From a virus, in the IMG/VR virus record IMGVR_UViG_3300020580_000009, positions 1-64,000 of that record: a DNA stretch of 64,000 nucleotides; one strand, written 5' to 3'. Both the position numbers and the translations under genes were made by a program. This document shows positions 50,025 through 56,591 of this stretch, one piece after another. The stretch's first letter is position 1. Every line of letters begins with the position of its first letter. The notes under the pieces are model-generated. The model did not search any database and was not told the origin of the DNA. It was given only the letters and a program-made list of their open reading frames with translations.

Positions 50025-50273
50025 TTATACCTTCATTTTAAGTTTAAATGCGAGCAATTCTTGCTCAGAATTCAGAATTGAACCATTTCCATTATAATGC
50101 GAACTATAGTCTTTAAAATTTTTTTCTATTTGTTCCAACGTAACAGAAGGTTTTGGATCGTCATTCTCTGTGTTATTCCAATTGATATAATATCCATTGT
50201 TATATTTTTCAATACGACCTACCCACAAATCGTCATCTAATACACAAGCAAATATAGAATTTTCAGTAATCAT
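50025..50273 (-). CDS. 82-residue protein, paralogue of the upstream gene
   Basis: ENSIFACVLDDDLWVGRIEK at the start, then YYINWNNTENDDPKPSV, ending LNSEQELLAFKLKMKV. The ending matches the upstream gene (LNNEKDLLKHKLKMKV), and both have a (K/R)(I/V)-x-x-Y-x-x-x-(G/N)-Y/V pattern. Small beta-barrel-like protein, unknown function. ATGA overlap with the upstream paralogue. Confidence 0.6.
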   Translation of the reverse strand: MITENSIFACVLDDDLWVGRIEKYNNGYYINWNNTENDDPKPSVTLEQIEKNFKDYSSHYNGNGSILNSEQELLAFKLKMKV

Positions 50274-50515
50274 ACTTTCATTTTGAGTTTATGTTTTAAC
50301 AAATCTTTCTCATTATTGAGAATAGTCCAATTATCGACTTTAATTTGCCAATCAATATAATTTTGTCCGATAGATGATTTCATTCCACCGTCCCATGAAA
50401 TATCATACATTACACCATTCTTGCTATAATAAACTCGTAATACTTTTCCGAATTTGGCAGGAGAATATTTTGTTGCAGGTACGGCAATTAAATGCCCTTT
50501 CATTAATGCTGTCAT
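50270..50515 (-). CDS. 81-residue protein, paralogue of the downstream gene
   Basis: Opens MTALMKGHLIAVPATKYSPA, then FGKVLRVYYSKNGVMYDISW and ends LNNEKDLLKHKLKMKV. Paralogue of the gene at 50025-50273. Its ATG lies in an ATGA overlap with the 31-residue membrane protein, so all three are translated from one promoter. Confidence 0.6.
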   Translation of the reverse strand: MTALMKGHLIAVPATKYSPAKFGKVLRVYYSKNGVMYDISWDGGMKSSIGQNYIDWQIKVDNWTILNNEKDLLKHKLKMKV

Positions 50516-50607
50516 TTTGAATGATGAATAATAACTATGAATAATACTCCCAAAATAAAGGGGGCTAAGGTCATAATAAGTATAAGTGTTCGTTCAATTT
50601 TATCCAT
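50512..50607 (-). CDS. 31-residue single-pass membrane protein, leaderless
   Basis: ATG 50607 to TGA 50512-50514. MDKIERT is followed by the hydrophobic LILIMTLAPFILGVLFIVII and ends HHSK. One transmembrane helix is predicted. The ATG is 6 bases after a perfect TATAAT, so the transcript should start on the ATG, and the stop overlaps the next ATG (ATGA). These two facts make this very short ORF convincing. Confidence 0.65.
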   Translation of the reverse strand: MDKIERTLILIMTLAPFILGVLFIVIIHHSK

Positions 50608-50613
50608 ATTGAC

Positions 50614-50641
50614 ATTATACTCTTTTGGTTGAATTTGTCAA
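50614..50641 (-). promoter_or_regulatory. Consensus sigma70-type promoter, leaderless
   Basis: Minus strand TTGACA (50641-50636), 16-base spacer, TATAAT (50619-50614), then GTCAAT and the ATG at 50607. An 18-bp palindrome lies 9 bases upstream of the -35. Confidence 0.8.
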
Positions 50642-50650
50642 GATAAGTTG

Positions 50651-50668
50651 TGTTGTTTTAATACAACA
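50651..50668. promoter_or_regulatory. 18-bp palindromic element, copy 6
   Basis: TGTTGT-TTTAAT-ACAACA, between the leftward consensus promoter and the rightward late promoter of the kinase gene, where it could act on either. Confidence 0.55.
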
Positions 50669-50678
50669 ACGAAAACGA

Positions 50679-50684
50679 TAAATA
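50679..50684 (+). promoter_or_regulatory. Late promoter box TAAATA (leaderless type)
   Basis: GATAAATA-ATTAT-ATG: 5 bases before ATG 50690 of the kinase-like gene. Confidence 0.55.
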
Positions 50685-50689
50685 ATTAT

Positions 50690-51382
50690 ATGAAAATCTA
50701 TGACATTGTAAATGAATCATTTCTAGACGAAGGTCGTCATGATCCACATATCTTTAAGAGTGTGTTTGTTATTGGGCCACCAGGATCTGGAAAGAATACG
50801 ATTGCCCGACGCTTTATGTCTCGCTATGCATTCAAGCAAGAAGATATTGATGAAATACTTCACAAACATAAACAGATTGCAGCAAAAAAACAGAAACCAG
50901 ACGTGGGCTATGCAGAAACATTTCCATTGGTTGCAAAGCGTAGAGAACTGTGGCAACAAAATTATTTGCCCATTATTTTTAATACAACGGGTCGTAGGTA
51001 TGATCGTATTGCTGAATTGAAACAACAATTAGAGAGCACCGGATATGATACATTATGTGTTTTTGTTTATGTCACCGAAGAAACTGCATGGAACCGCACA
51101 CAAGAACGAGAAAGAACTTCGACCAATCCCGCTGATAAGGGCCGCACAGTTGATAGAGACTATTTTGTGCAAACCTATCAAGCAATAAAAGAATCAGCAA
51201 AGCAGTACAAACAATTGTTTGGAAATAATTTCATATTCTATGTAAATGATGAAAAATTGTCAGGTCCAGAAACTCAAGACTATCAAACATCTAAAGCACT
51301 GAAAGCAATCAACGAATATGTGTTCAAACCTGTTATGAATCCGATAGGTCAAGAAATAATAAAAAAAACGTTAGGCAAATAA
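50690..51382 (+). CDS. P-loop kinase / zeta-toxin-like protein with N-terminal tag
   Basis: 230 residues from ATG 50690, chosen for the late box 5 bases upstream. Tag-like MKIYDIVNESFLDEG, then SVFVIGPPGSGKNTIARRFM (Walker A) at ~24-43, and PIIFNTTGRRYDRIAELKQQ, VFVYVTEETAWNRTQERERT (kinase Arg/lid region). The closest fold is zeta toxin / small-molecule or nucleic-acid kinase. It is on the opposite strand from its neighbours with its own late promoter and terminator. If the N-terminal tag is a packaging signal, it would be carried in the virion; substrate unknown. Confidence 0.65.
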   Translation: MKIYDIVNESFLDEGRHDPHIFKSVFVIGPPGSGKNTIARRFMSRYAFKQEDIDEILHKHKQIAAKKQKPDVGYAETFPLVAKRRELWQQNYLPIIFNTTGRRYDRIAELKQQLESTGYDTLCVFVYVTEETAWNRTQERERTSTNPADKGRTVDRDYFVQTYQAIKESAKQYKQLFGNNFIFYVNDEKLSGPETQDYQTSKALKAINEYVFKPVMNPIGQEIIKKTLGK

Positions 51383-51404
51383 AAAGGGACTTAAGGTCCC
51401 TTTT
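51380..51404. terminator. Bidirectional Rho-independent terminator
   Basis: AAAAAGGGAC-TTAAG-GTCCCTTTTT, with T-rich flanks on both strands, between the convergent kinase-like gene and ART-like member K. Confidence 0.8.
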
Positions 51405-51405
51405 T

Positions 51406-52701
51406 TTAATATCTGCTTTGGTTTGACGATATACCAAATAATTTTTCAAATGTATCGCCATATGCATCTCGATTTATAGCGTAATATTCCCCTGACACAC
51501 AAATCTCATTGTTAGATGCTATCGCTTTTGTAAAATCTGTATTATCAAACTCTAATTTGTTTTTAACTATTTGTTCAGGTGTCAATAGTGCTTCATTTCT
51601 AATAGTATTGTAAGTTTTAATAATATTTAAAAATGTTGTATCTATAAACGTGTTTGAATTATTAATTTTATAGTAAGTTAGTTCGTTAGAAAAAACAGGA
51701 ATGAGCTTGATACCATCCAATCTGCGTAGCACTTGTATAATTTGAGTTAAAGAAGCATCGAAATTTGCTTCATCCTCTGGATTCTTTGCTTCAACAAGTA
51801 GATCAATTGTCTCTCGTATAGATGTTTGCACTTTTCTTAGGGTAGACATTACGACTGGTCTATTTTTGAAAATTTTCAGTGCTATGCTTTGTAGTTCAGG
51901 TTTATTTGTTAAATCAAGTAATGACAAAAAATCTTCAAACGGCCAAGACTTTCCCACTCTAACATCTAGAATATAATCAATTTCGCCCAATAGTGAGCGT
52001 AATCCCCATAAATGAGCCCGCAACGCATTTTTAGCTTCCTCATAGTCAGTAGTATGAAATAATGATTGAACACCTGTGTTATACAAATTTGATAATAAAT
52101 CAGAATAGAGATCCAAATATTTTGGTGACCAAGTAAATGTAAATCCGTCCTTAGGAAAAATCATAAAGACGTCGCCATATCCTGTTGCTTGACTAAGCCT
52201 ACCACTACAAAAAATAGAGTTTGAACGAAGCGCATTGAATCCTGCAGCTTTTAACAATCCATCAAAATCTTTTTGAACCTGGTCATTTGAGTCTTTTGCC
52301 CATCTATTTTCACGAGGCTTTCCGGTGAATATATTTGGTGGATTCCCTTTAATACCTCTATACAACCAACTACCAGCTTCTTCCATTGATTGTAATGCAT
52401 AGCTACAATCACGTTTAATTAATGAGGCAATTTGGACGATCTTCGGATCTATATCTACGAGAGATTCTCGCTCCCTTTGAGTCTTCCATTTATCATCGTG
52501 TGCTTTTTGTTGTGCCTTCTGAAGTTTCTCTAATTGCTTTTGAAGCTTGTCCATCTTAGCTTGTAATAATTTTGCCTTAGCTAAGTTTTGTGGAGAGGGC
52601 ATGTGCTTCTGCATCTCCGGATGTACGAAATCCCCTTCCGGATTTAGTTCGCTTTTCTCACCAGGTTCAACTTCAGTTAGTTTCTTGATTTTATCAGTCA
52701 T
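51406..52701 (-). CDS. ADP-ribosyltransferase-like family member K, long form
   Basis: 431 residues. The tag is internal by six residues (MTDKIKKLTEVEPGEKSE). A unique ~60-residue Lys/Gln-rich coiled coil follows (LLQAKMDKLQKQLEKLQKAQ). Then the family core: CSYALQSM, WLYRG, LRSNSIFCSG, FMIFPKDGFTFTWSP, a ~200-residue helical insertion, and NEICVSGEYYAI. It lies alone, 8 kb from the other copies. GATAAATA ends 7 bases before its ATG. Confidence 0.55.
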   Translation of the reverse strand: MTDKIKKLTEVEPGEKSELNPEGDFVHPEMQKHMPSPQNLAKAKLLQAKMDKLQKQLEKLQKAQQKAHDDKWKTQRERESLVDIDPKIVQIASLIKRDCSYALQSMEEAGSWLYRGIKGNPPNIFTGKPRENRWAKDSNDQVQKDFDGLLKAAGFNALRSNSIFCSGRLSQATGYGDVFMIFPKDGFTFTWSPKYLDLYSDLLSNLYNTGVQSLFHTTDYEEAKNALRAHLWGLRSLLGEIDYILDVRVGKSWPFEDFLSLLDLTNKPELQSIALKIFKNRPVVMSTLRKVQTSIRETIDLLVEAKNPEDEANFDASLTQIIQVLRRLDGIKLIPVFSNELTYYKINNSNTFIDTTFLNIIKTYNTIRNEALLTPEQIVKNKLEFDNTDFTKAIASNNEICVSGEYYAINRDAYGDTFEKLFGISSNQSRY

Positions 52702-52707
52702 AATAAA

Positions 52708-53097
52708 TTATTTATCGACTTTTCTTTTTAACATTTTTCTTAGATTTTCAATACCGTACAGAGACGTTATTGTTATATCTTTGCTTCCAAAAAGAATTAG
52801 TTTGTCTTTTCTAACATACCACGGCCCATCTAATCCATTATCATACATTTGAATATCTCTGAAAGGGAGTGATTCAACTAGAGGGGATAGTGTTTCTGAT
52901 AAATCGAATTCACACATTTCTATTTTAAGAATGTCACGAAGATGGGAATATCCTGCTTTTGTTAAGTTTAGCGAAGTACGTTTATAAGGATTTCTCCACC
53001 ATAATTTCTTATGATGGAGAATAAATTCAGGGGTGATTAGTTCTTCAACGAACGATTGCTGAAGGAAAAGTTTTGTGAAGTCGGATTGCTTATCCAT
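52708..53097 (-). CDS. 129-residue phage protein, unknown function
   Basis: Contains FILHHKKLWWRNPYKRTSLN, LTKAGYSHLRDI, PWYVRKDKLILFGSKD and a basic end RKMLKRKVDK. The 'LT-x-x-G-Y-x-x-L' and 'P-W-Y-x-x-x-x-x-L-x-L-F' segments resemble small proteins of T4-like phages. A small nucleic-acid-contacting role would fit its basic charge but is not shown. Near-contiguous with the upstream gene (1-base gap). Confidence 0.6.
   Translation of the reverse strand: MDKQSDFTKLFLQQSFVEELITPEFILHHKKLWWRNPYKRTSLNLTKAGYSHLRDILKIEMCEFDLSETLSPLVESLPFRDIQMYDNGLDGPWYVRKDKLILFGSKDITITSLYGIENLRKMLKRKVDK
52709..52714 (-). promoter_or_regulatory. Late promoter box TAAATA
   Basis: Minus strand GATAAATA-ATTTATT-ATG, 7 bases before member K and overlapping the stop codon of the upstream gene. 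Confidence 0.5.
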
Positions 53098-53098
53098 A

Positions 53099-53386
53099 TT
53101 ATGGATATATTTGATCGCCAGCGATCAATTTGACTACTGTAAATAAATCTGTTTTGTATCTTTTGTTTAATTTCTTTGCAAGATTGATTGCGAATCCAGG
53201 ATTCTGAAAAGAGCTCTTTTTGTATCTTGGTGCTGGAATAGTATAATAAGTAGAAATAGATTTTACATTAATGGGTTGCCCATCAAAAAACACAGCCCAT
53301 ATTCCATCGCTACTCAATATCTGTTCACTTTTGTAAGTTGATTTATTAATATTTTCTAATAAAACGTGTGGTTTTGGACGTGACAT
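53099..53386 (-). CDS. Conserved T4-like phage protein, unknown function
   Basis: 95 residues. MSRPKPHVLLENINKSTYKS then EQILSSDGIWAVFFDGQPIN and FQNPGFAINLAKKLNKRYKT match a small protein conserved in T4-like cyanophages ('RPKP-x-VLLE ... NPGxAxNLAxxLNKxF'). Function not known. A GGTAAATA box lies ~28 bases before ATG 53386, followed by a small hairpin (ATTCTT/AAGAAT). Confidence 0.65.
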   Translation of the reverse strand: MSRPKPHVLLENINKSTYKSEQILSSDGIWAVFFDGQPINVKSISTYYTIPAPRYKKSSFQNPGFAINLAKKLNKRYKTDLFTVVKLIAGDQIYP

Positions 53387-53422
53387 GGTCTATATTCTTT
53401 CTATAAGAATATTTACCAAAAG

Positions 53423-53641
53423 TCAGAAACCTCCACCATCAAAGTTTATAGAAGTTGGCGCTGGGTCAGCTTTTGTATTTGCATAATGAGAAATAATTTC
53501 CATGAGAGCAAATATATCAGCTTGTAAGTCTCTTGCTTCCTGAGTCGTAAGGACTAAATTTTTACTGCCTGCTTGGTTCATGATTCGAACTTTATCATTG
53601 AACTTGTTGACGTGAAATGATAGATTACTAATGTCACTCAT
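53423..53641 (-). CDS. Conserved small T4-like phage protein, unknown function
   Basis: 72 residues. NKFNDKVRIMNQAGSKNLVL, then TTQEARDLQADIFALMEIIS and a Gly-rich C-terminus (SINFDGGGF). The pattern occurs in T4-like cyanophages next to the following gene's homologue. Overlaps that gene by 8 bases. No enzymatic motif. Confidence 0.65.
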   Translation of the reverse strand: MSDISNLSFHVNKFNDKVRIMNQAGSKNLVLTTQEARDLQADIFALMEIISHYANTKADPAPTSINFDGGGF

Positions 53642-54107
53642 TGTTTGCTCTCCTTAAGGCTTCAGCCATTTCCATTTTATTTTTATAAGGTCCGCGAAAT
53701 TCATAACGTTGAATGTTATTAATTTTGGGACAATATGATCGCACCCATCCATGAGCAAATTTGATGATGAAGTATCCAGCAGAATAGAATGAAGTTGATT
53801 TTTCTCGTTTAGTGAATATAGGCAACTTCTTTGATAGGTCATATACTGCATTATGTGGTGGAGATTCACATGGAAACCCATGCACGTTGAATGACTCATC
53901 AGACTCGTTACTAATATTAGTATCTTCATCAAAAACTAAATTATACTTATCTGAGAGAATGTTAATACTATTAAATTTCTCTCTGCTCATATCTTTTTTA
54001 ACAAAAACAACACCATCATGCACAGATTCTATCGAACCTATTTTTTCACCATTGTTTAATACAATCCAGAGTTTATCTTCGAGGATATTTTTTACATGTA
54101 ATGTCAT
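53634..54107 (-). CDS. Conserved T4-like phage protein, unknown function
   Basis: 157 residues. VNGF-type motif FNVHGFPCESPPHNAVYDLS, then KLPIFTKREKSTSFYSAGYF and GWVRSYCPKINNIQRYEFRG are strongly conserved in T4-like cyanophages. It may bind nucleic acid given its basic, aromatic C-terminal half, but no function is established to my knowledge. ATG 54107 follows a TAAATA box by only 3 bases. Confidence 0.65.
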   Translation of the reverse strand: MTLHVKNILEDKLWIVLNNGEKIGSIESVHDGVVFVKKDMSREKFNSINILSDKYNLVFDEDTNISNESDESFNVHGFPCESPPHNAVYDLSKKLPIFTKREKSTSFYSAGYFIIKFAHGWVRSYCPKINNIQRYEFRGPYKNKMEMAEALRRANNE

Positions 54108-54113
54108 AATTAT

Positions 54114-54431
54114 TTACCAACCTAGGTCCTGAGCCTTTTTAACTATATCTAATACTATATTGTGGTCATACAATTGTTCATCTGTCATCTGTTGAACATC
54201 ATCGCATGCTAACGTTTTTACTCCACCTGAATGCACAGAATCAGAGTAAGCTATAAAATATACATGTTTCACCTTCATAAGTAGATTCTTTAAAGCTGAA
54301 TTGTCTTCAGCTTTCTTTAGGATATCTAACATATCAGACTCGCTAAGTCCAATACTATTTTCTCTATCTTGGTGCATTGATGGTAACTTATATGTTACCC
54401 CATCAATTCTTTTGTATGTATATCTTCTCAT
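54114..54431 (-). CDS. 105-residue protein, unknown function
   Basis: Opens MRRYTYKRIDGVTYKLPSMH, then ESDMLDILKKAEDNSALKNL and YFIAYSDSVHSGGVKTLACD. Mixed helix/strand, not recognised. ATGA overlap with the coiled-coil gene upstream. 6-base gap to the next gene. Confidence 0.55.
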   Translation of the reverse strand: MRRYTYKRIDGVTYKLPSMHQDRENSIGLSESDMLDILKKAEDNSALKNLLMKVKHVYFIAYSDSVHSGGVKTLACDDVQQMTDEQLYDHNIVLDIVKKAQDLGW

Positions 54432-54856
54432 TTTCCGAATTTGTCTTCATCAGAACAATCTAAAAACTCTTCGATTTCGATATCACAATCGTATTTGTTT
54501 CTTTCATAAGCTGCTTTTATTTTATTCAACAATTCATTCGATGCTATTGCTTTTTGAGATACATTAACAGTATTAGTTTGTTTTATTTCCCTGCTAGCCC
54601 TAATTGCCTCGTCATCTAATTTATCTATTGTATTTTCTAGACGGTGATGCTTGTCTTTTAAAGTTTTGTATTTTTCTTCTAACTTTCGTAATTCATTTTT
54701 CACATCCTCTAGCTCAGACTGTGCTGATACATATTCAGTATCGCACAATAGCCAAGCATTACGTAGGCTATTAAGCGTAGAAGCTATAGTTGGATTGTCT
54801 TTTGCAACGACTAGCATTCTTCGAAATTCTTTAAGAGTTGGTAATGTATTAGACAT
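54428..54856 (-). CDS. Coiled-coil protein, unknown function
   Basis: 142 residues from ATG 54856 (an ATG 27 bases earlier lies deeper in the nuclease gene). Residues ~50-90 form a strong coiled coil (SELEDVKNELRKLEEKYKTL and following), with an acidic C-terminus (IEIEEFLDCSDEDKFGK). Could be a scaffold or dimerisation protein. Overlaps the upstream Rnh-type gene by 8 bases. Confidence 0.55.
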   Translation of the reverse strand: MSNTLPTLKEFRRMLVVAKDNPTIASTLNSLRNAWLLCDTEYVSAQSELEDVKNELRKLEEKYKTLKDKHHRLENTIDKLDDEAIRASREIKQTNTVNVSQKAIASNELLNKIKAAYERNKYDCDIEIEEFLDCSDEDKFGK

Positions 54857-55853
54857 GATATGGTGATGATAAAAGGTTTGCAAAAATAGTTGATTGTTCA
54901 GCCAATCGAACTAGGTCATGTTTCCCACAAAATTTTAAGAAATTTGTTCCTACTGCTGCATTTGATTTAGTGACAGCTTGTTCTTTGATTGTAGTATCAA
55001 ACTTCATTTTGAATTCGTCAGGTTGTGCTGATAAATCAATCAATGTCTTGTTTCGTTGATAGTCATCTAGAACACGATGCTGTACTTGATTATGATCTAT
55101 CCACTTAGTTAGCATAACTGTGTTCCACGCAAAACCTTGTGCGTGTCTATCTGAGAATGCTTCAATCAACCCAACACGATTTTTCGAACTTTTCTTCGGA
55201 GCACCTGGATACGCACTGAATACATTATCAGACGTATCTCCTCGCATGCATTTTTCAAAAAGTAACCACTCAGGATCACCGATCATTTTCGGTTCTTTAG
55301 TCTTCTTATCCATTATGATCTTGCCCTTTGCATCAAATATACCAAGCATTGTAATATGTTCATCAGTCACACCATTGTATTGGCTGACATTGCTATTAAT
55401 CAATTGATAATAATCACTATCACTACTAACAATAACATGTTCAGCATCAGGATGACTGTGAATCCAACGAGCAATCATATCATCAGCTTCGGCTTCTGGG
55501 TGTCGGAGTATTGTGCAATTTGTCTTATCTTCAATGTATTTGGTCAGTGCTTCATAACCTTCCCAATACAATCTATCTTCTTCCTGTTCTTTTTCTGTGT
55601 ATGCAGAACGAACAGCAGCACGATTCTTTTTGTATGGTTCATAGAAATCCTTTCTCCAGGATCGACCTTCAAGCGCAATAACAACATGGCTATTATGACC
55701 GCTATTCGAAAAATCCTTCCAGCATTTCGCTATAGATTGCATTAATAAATGCATAGCGAATGCAACTTTTTCATCTGGTGTAGAAAATTTGCTCGCAATG
55801 TGGCGAACGCGAAAAAACATATTCGAAGTATCTACAATAATAAATTTTTGCAT
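54849..55853 (-). CDS. rnh: T4 Rnh-type 5'-3' exonuclease / RNase H (FEN family)
   Basis: 334 residues, near the usual length. FIIVDTSNMFFRVRH (first metal Asp), PYKKNRAAVRSAYTEKEQEE (arch region), AEADDMIARWIH, VIVSSDSDYYQLI and MRGDTSDNVFSAYPG are the acidic metal-binding motifs of the FEN/5'-nuclease family in order. In T4 this enzyme removes RNA primers and 5' ends during lagging-strand synthesis. It supports the T4-like assignment of the phage. Confidence 0.85.
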   Translation of the reverse strand: MQKFIIVDTSNMFFRVRHIASKFSTPDEKVAFAMHLLMQSIAKCWKDFSNSGHNSHVVIALEGRSWRKDFYEPYKKNRAAVRSAYTEKEQEEDRLYWEGYEALTKYIEDKTNCTILRHPEAEADDMIARWIHSHPDAEHVIVSSDSDYYQLINSNVSQYNGVTDEHITMLGIFDAKGKIIMDKKTKEPKMIGDPEWLLFEKCMRGDTSDNVFSAYPGAPKKSSKNRVGLIEAFSDRHAQGFAWNTVMLTKWIDHNQVQHRVLDDYQRNKTLIDLSAQPDEFKMKFDTTIKEQAVTKSNAAVGTNFLKFCGKHDLVRLAEQSTIFANLLSSPYHV

Positions 55854-56251
55854 TATTCGAATTCTGAGCGATTATTGCCTAAGTCTCTACGCTTTACTAG
55901 AGAGGCTGGTTTATATCCCATATCATCAAAGTCTGGCATCTGACCGATTCTTGCTTTTTCTTGTTCATATGTTTCTAGAACAATATTACGACAAACATCA
56001 GAAAACCATTGTTCTACTAAATCTTCATCTGAATGACCGGTATAGCCATCTGAAATAAGTTGGTTGATGAATTCTTTGTTCCAATCAAATTCAAACGCGC
56101 CCTCAGCTGGATTATCTGGGTTGACTGCAAACCCAGTAATTTCGATACGGGGGTCTTCTCGTTTTTCCTTTTGAGCCTTTGTCTGTGGCAATGCATCTGT
56201 ATAAGTATCTTTGTCAAATTTTTGTAACTGTCTTATAATCCATTTAATCAT
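55853..56251 (-). CDS. Conserved T4-like phage protein, unknown function
   Basis: 132 residues. PRIEITGFAVNPDNPAEGAF, then EFDWNKEFINQLISDGYTGH and EDLVEQWFSDVCRNI are conserved in T4-like cyanophages ('ITGFGxDPxNPxxGxFEFDWN...FV...L...GYTG'). Function unknown. Overlaps the nuclease start by one base. Confidence 0.65.
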   Translation of the reverse strand: MIKWIIRQLQKFDKDTYTDALPQTKAQKEKREDPRIEITGFAVNPDNPAEGAFEFDWNKEFINQLISDGYTGHSDEDLVEQWFSDVCRNIVLETYEQEKARIGQMPDFDDMGYKPASLVKRRDLGNNRSEFE

Positions 56252-56436
56252 TTTAATTTCTCTAAAATATATGTCACGCCTAACATGAGAGCAAGCATGA
56301 ATGATAACATAACTATTAATATCAATACATTACTTGTTGATCCTAAATTGTAATGTTGCAAAATCCATGGAATCATCAACAATGCTCCAGAAGACCAAGC
56401 AGTAAATCCTGATACAATAGTTATTGTATGTTTCAT
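56248..56436 (-). CDS. 62-residue two-helix membrane protein
   Basis: Hydrophobic segments ITIVSGFTAWSSGALLMIPW and NVLILIVMLSFMLALMLGVT with a short polar link, ending EKLK. Two transmembrane helices are predicted. Could be an inner-membrane micro-protein, for example holin-like in shape, but no lysis gene is adjacent. ATGA overlaps on both sides. Confidence 0.55.
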   Translation of the reverse strand: MKHTITIVSGFTAWSSGALLMIPWILQHYNLGSTSNVLILIVMLSFMLALMLGVTYILEKLK

Positions 56437-56591
56437 GCTTTGTTTTTGTTTTCTTCTTCCATTTTGCGTTTAGCTACATTATCCTCATGGTGATAGCAAT
56501 CTTCGCTGTGATGGTGTTGACCATGTTGATTCATTTCGGCACCACAAATATCACATTCGTATCCGTACCCGCCCCAAGTTCCGTTGTTCAT
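56433..56591 (-). CDS. 52-residue His/Cys-rich putative zinc protein
   Basis: ATG 56591 to TGA 56433-56435. WGGYGYECDICGAEMNQHGQ, then HHHSEDCYHHED and a Lys/Glu-rich helical end. C-x-x-C plus several His and a further Cys suggest one zinc ribbon. ATGA overlaps with both the QueE gene and the membrane protein gene support its reality. Confidence 0.6.
   Translation of the reverse strand: MNNGTWGGYGYECDICGAEMNQHGQHHHSEDCYHHEDNVAKRKMEEENKNKA

Noticed and set aside
53387-53422. Terminator made of ATTCTT/AAGAAT
   Set aside because: The stem is short and AT-only, with no T-run, and lies in the leader of the next gene rather than after a stop.
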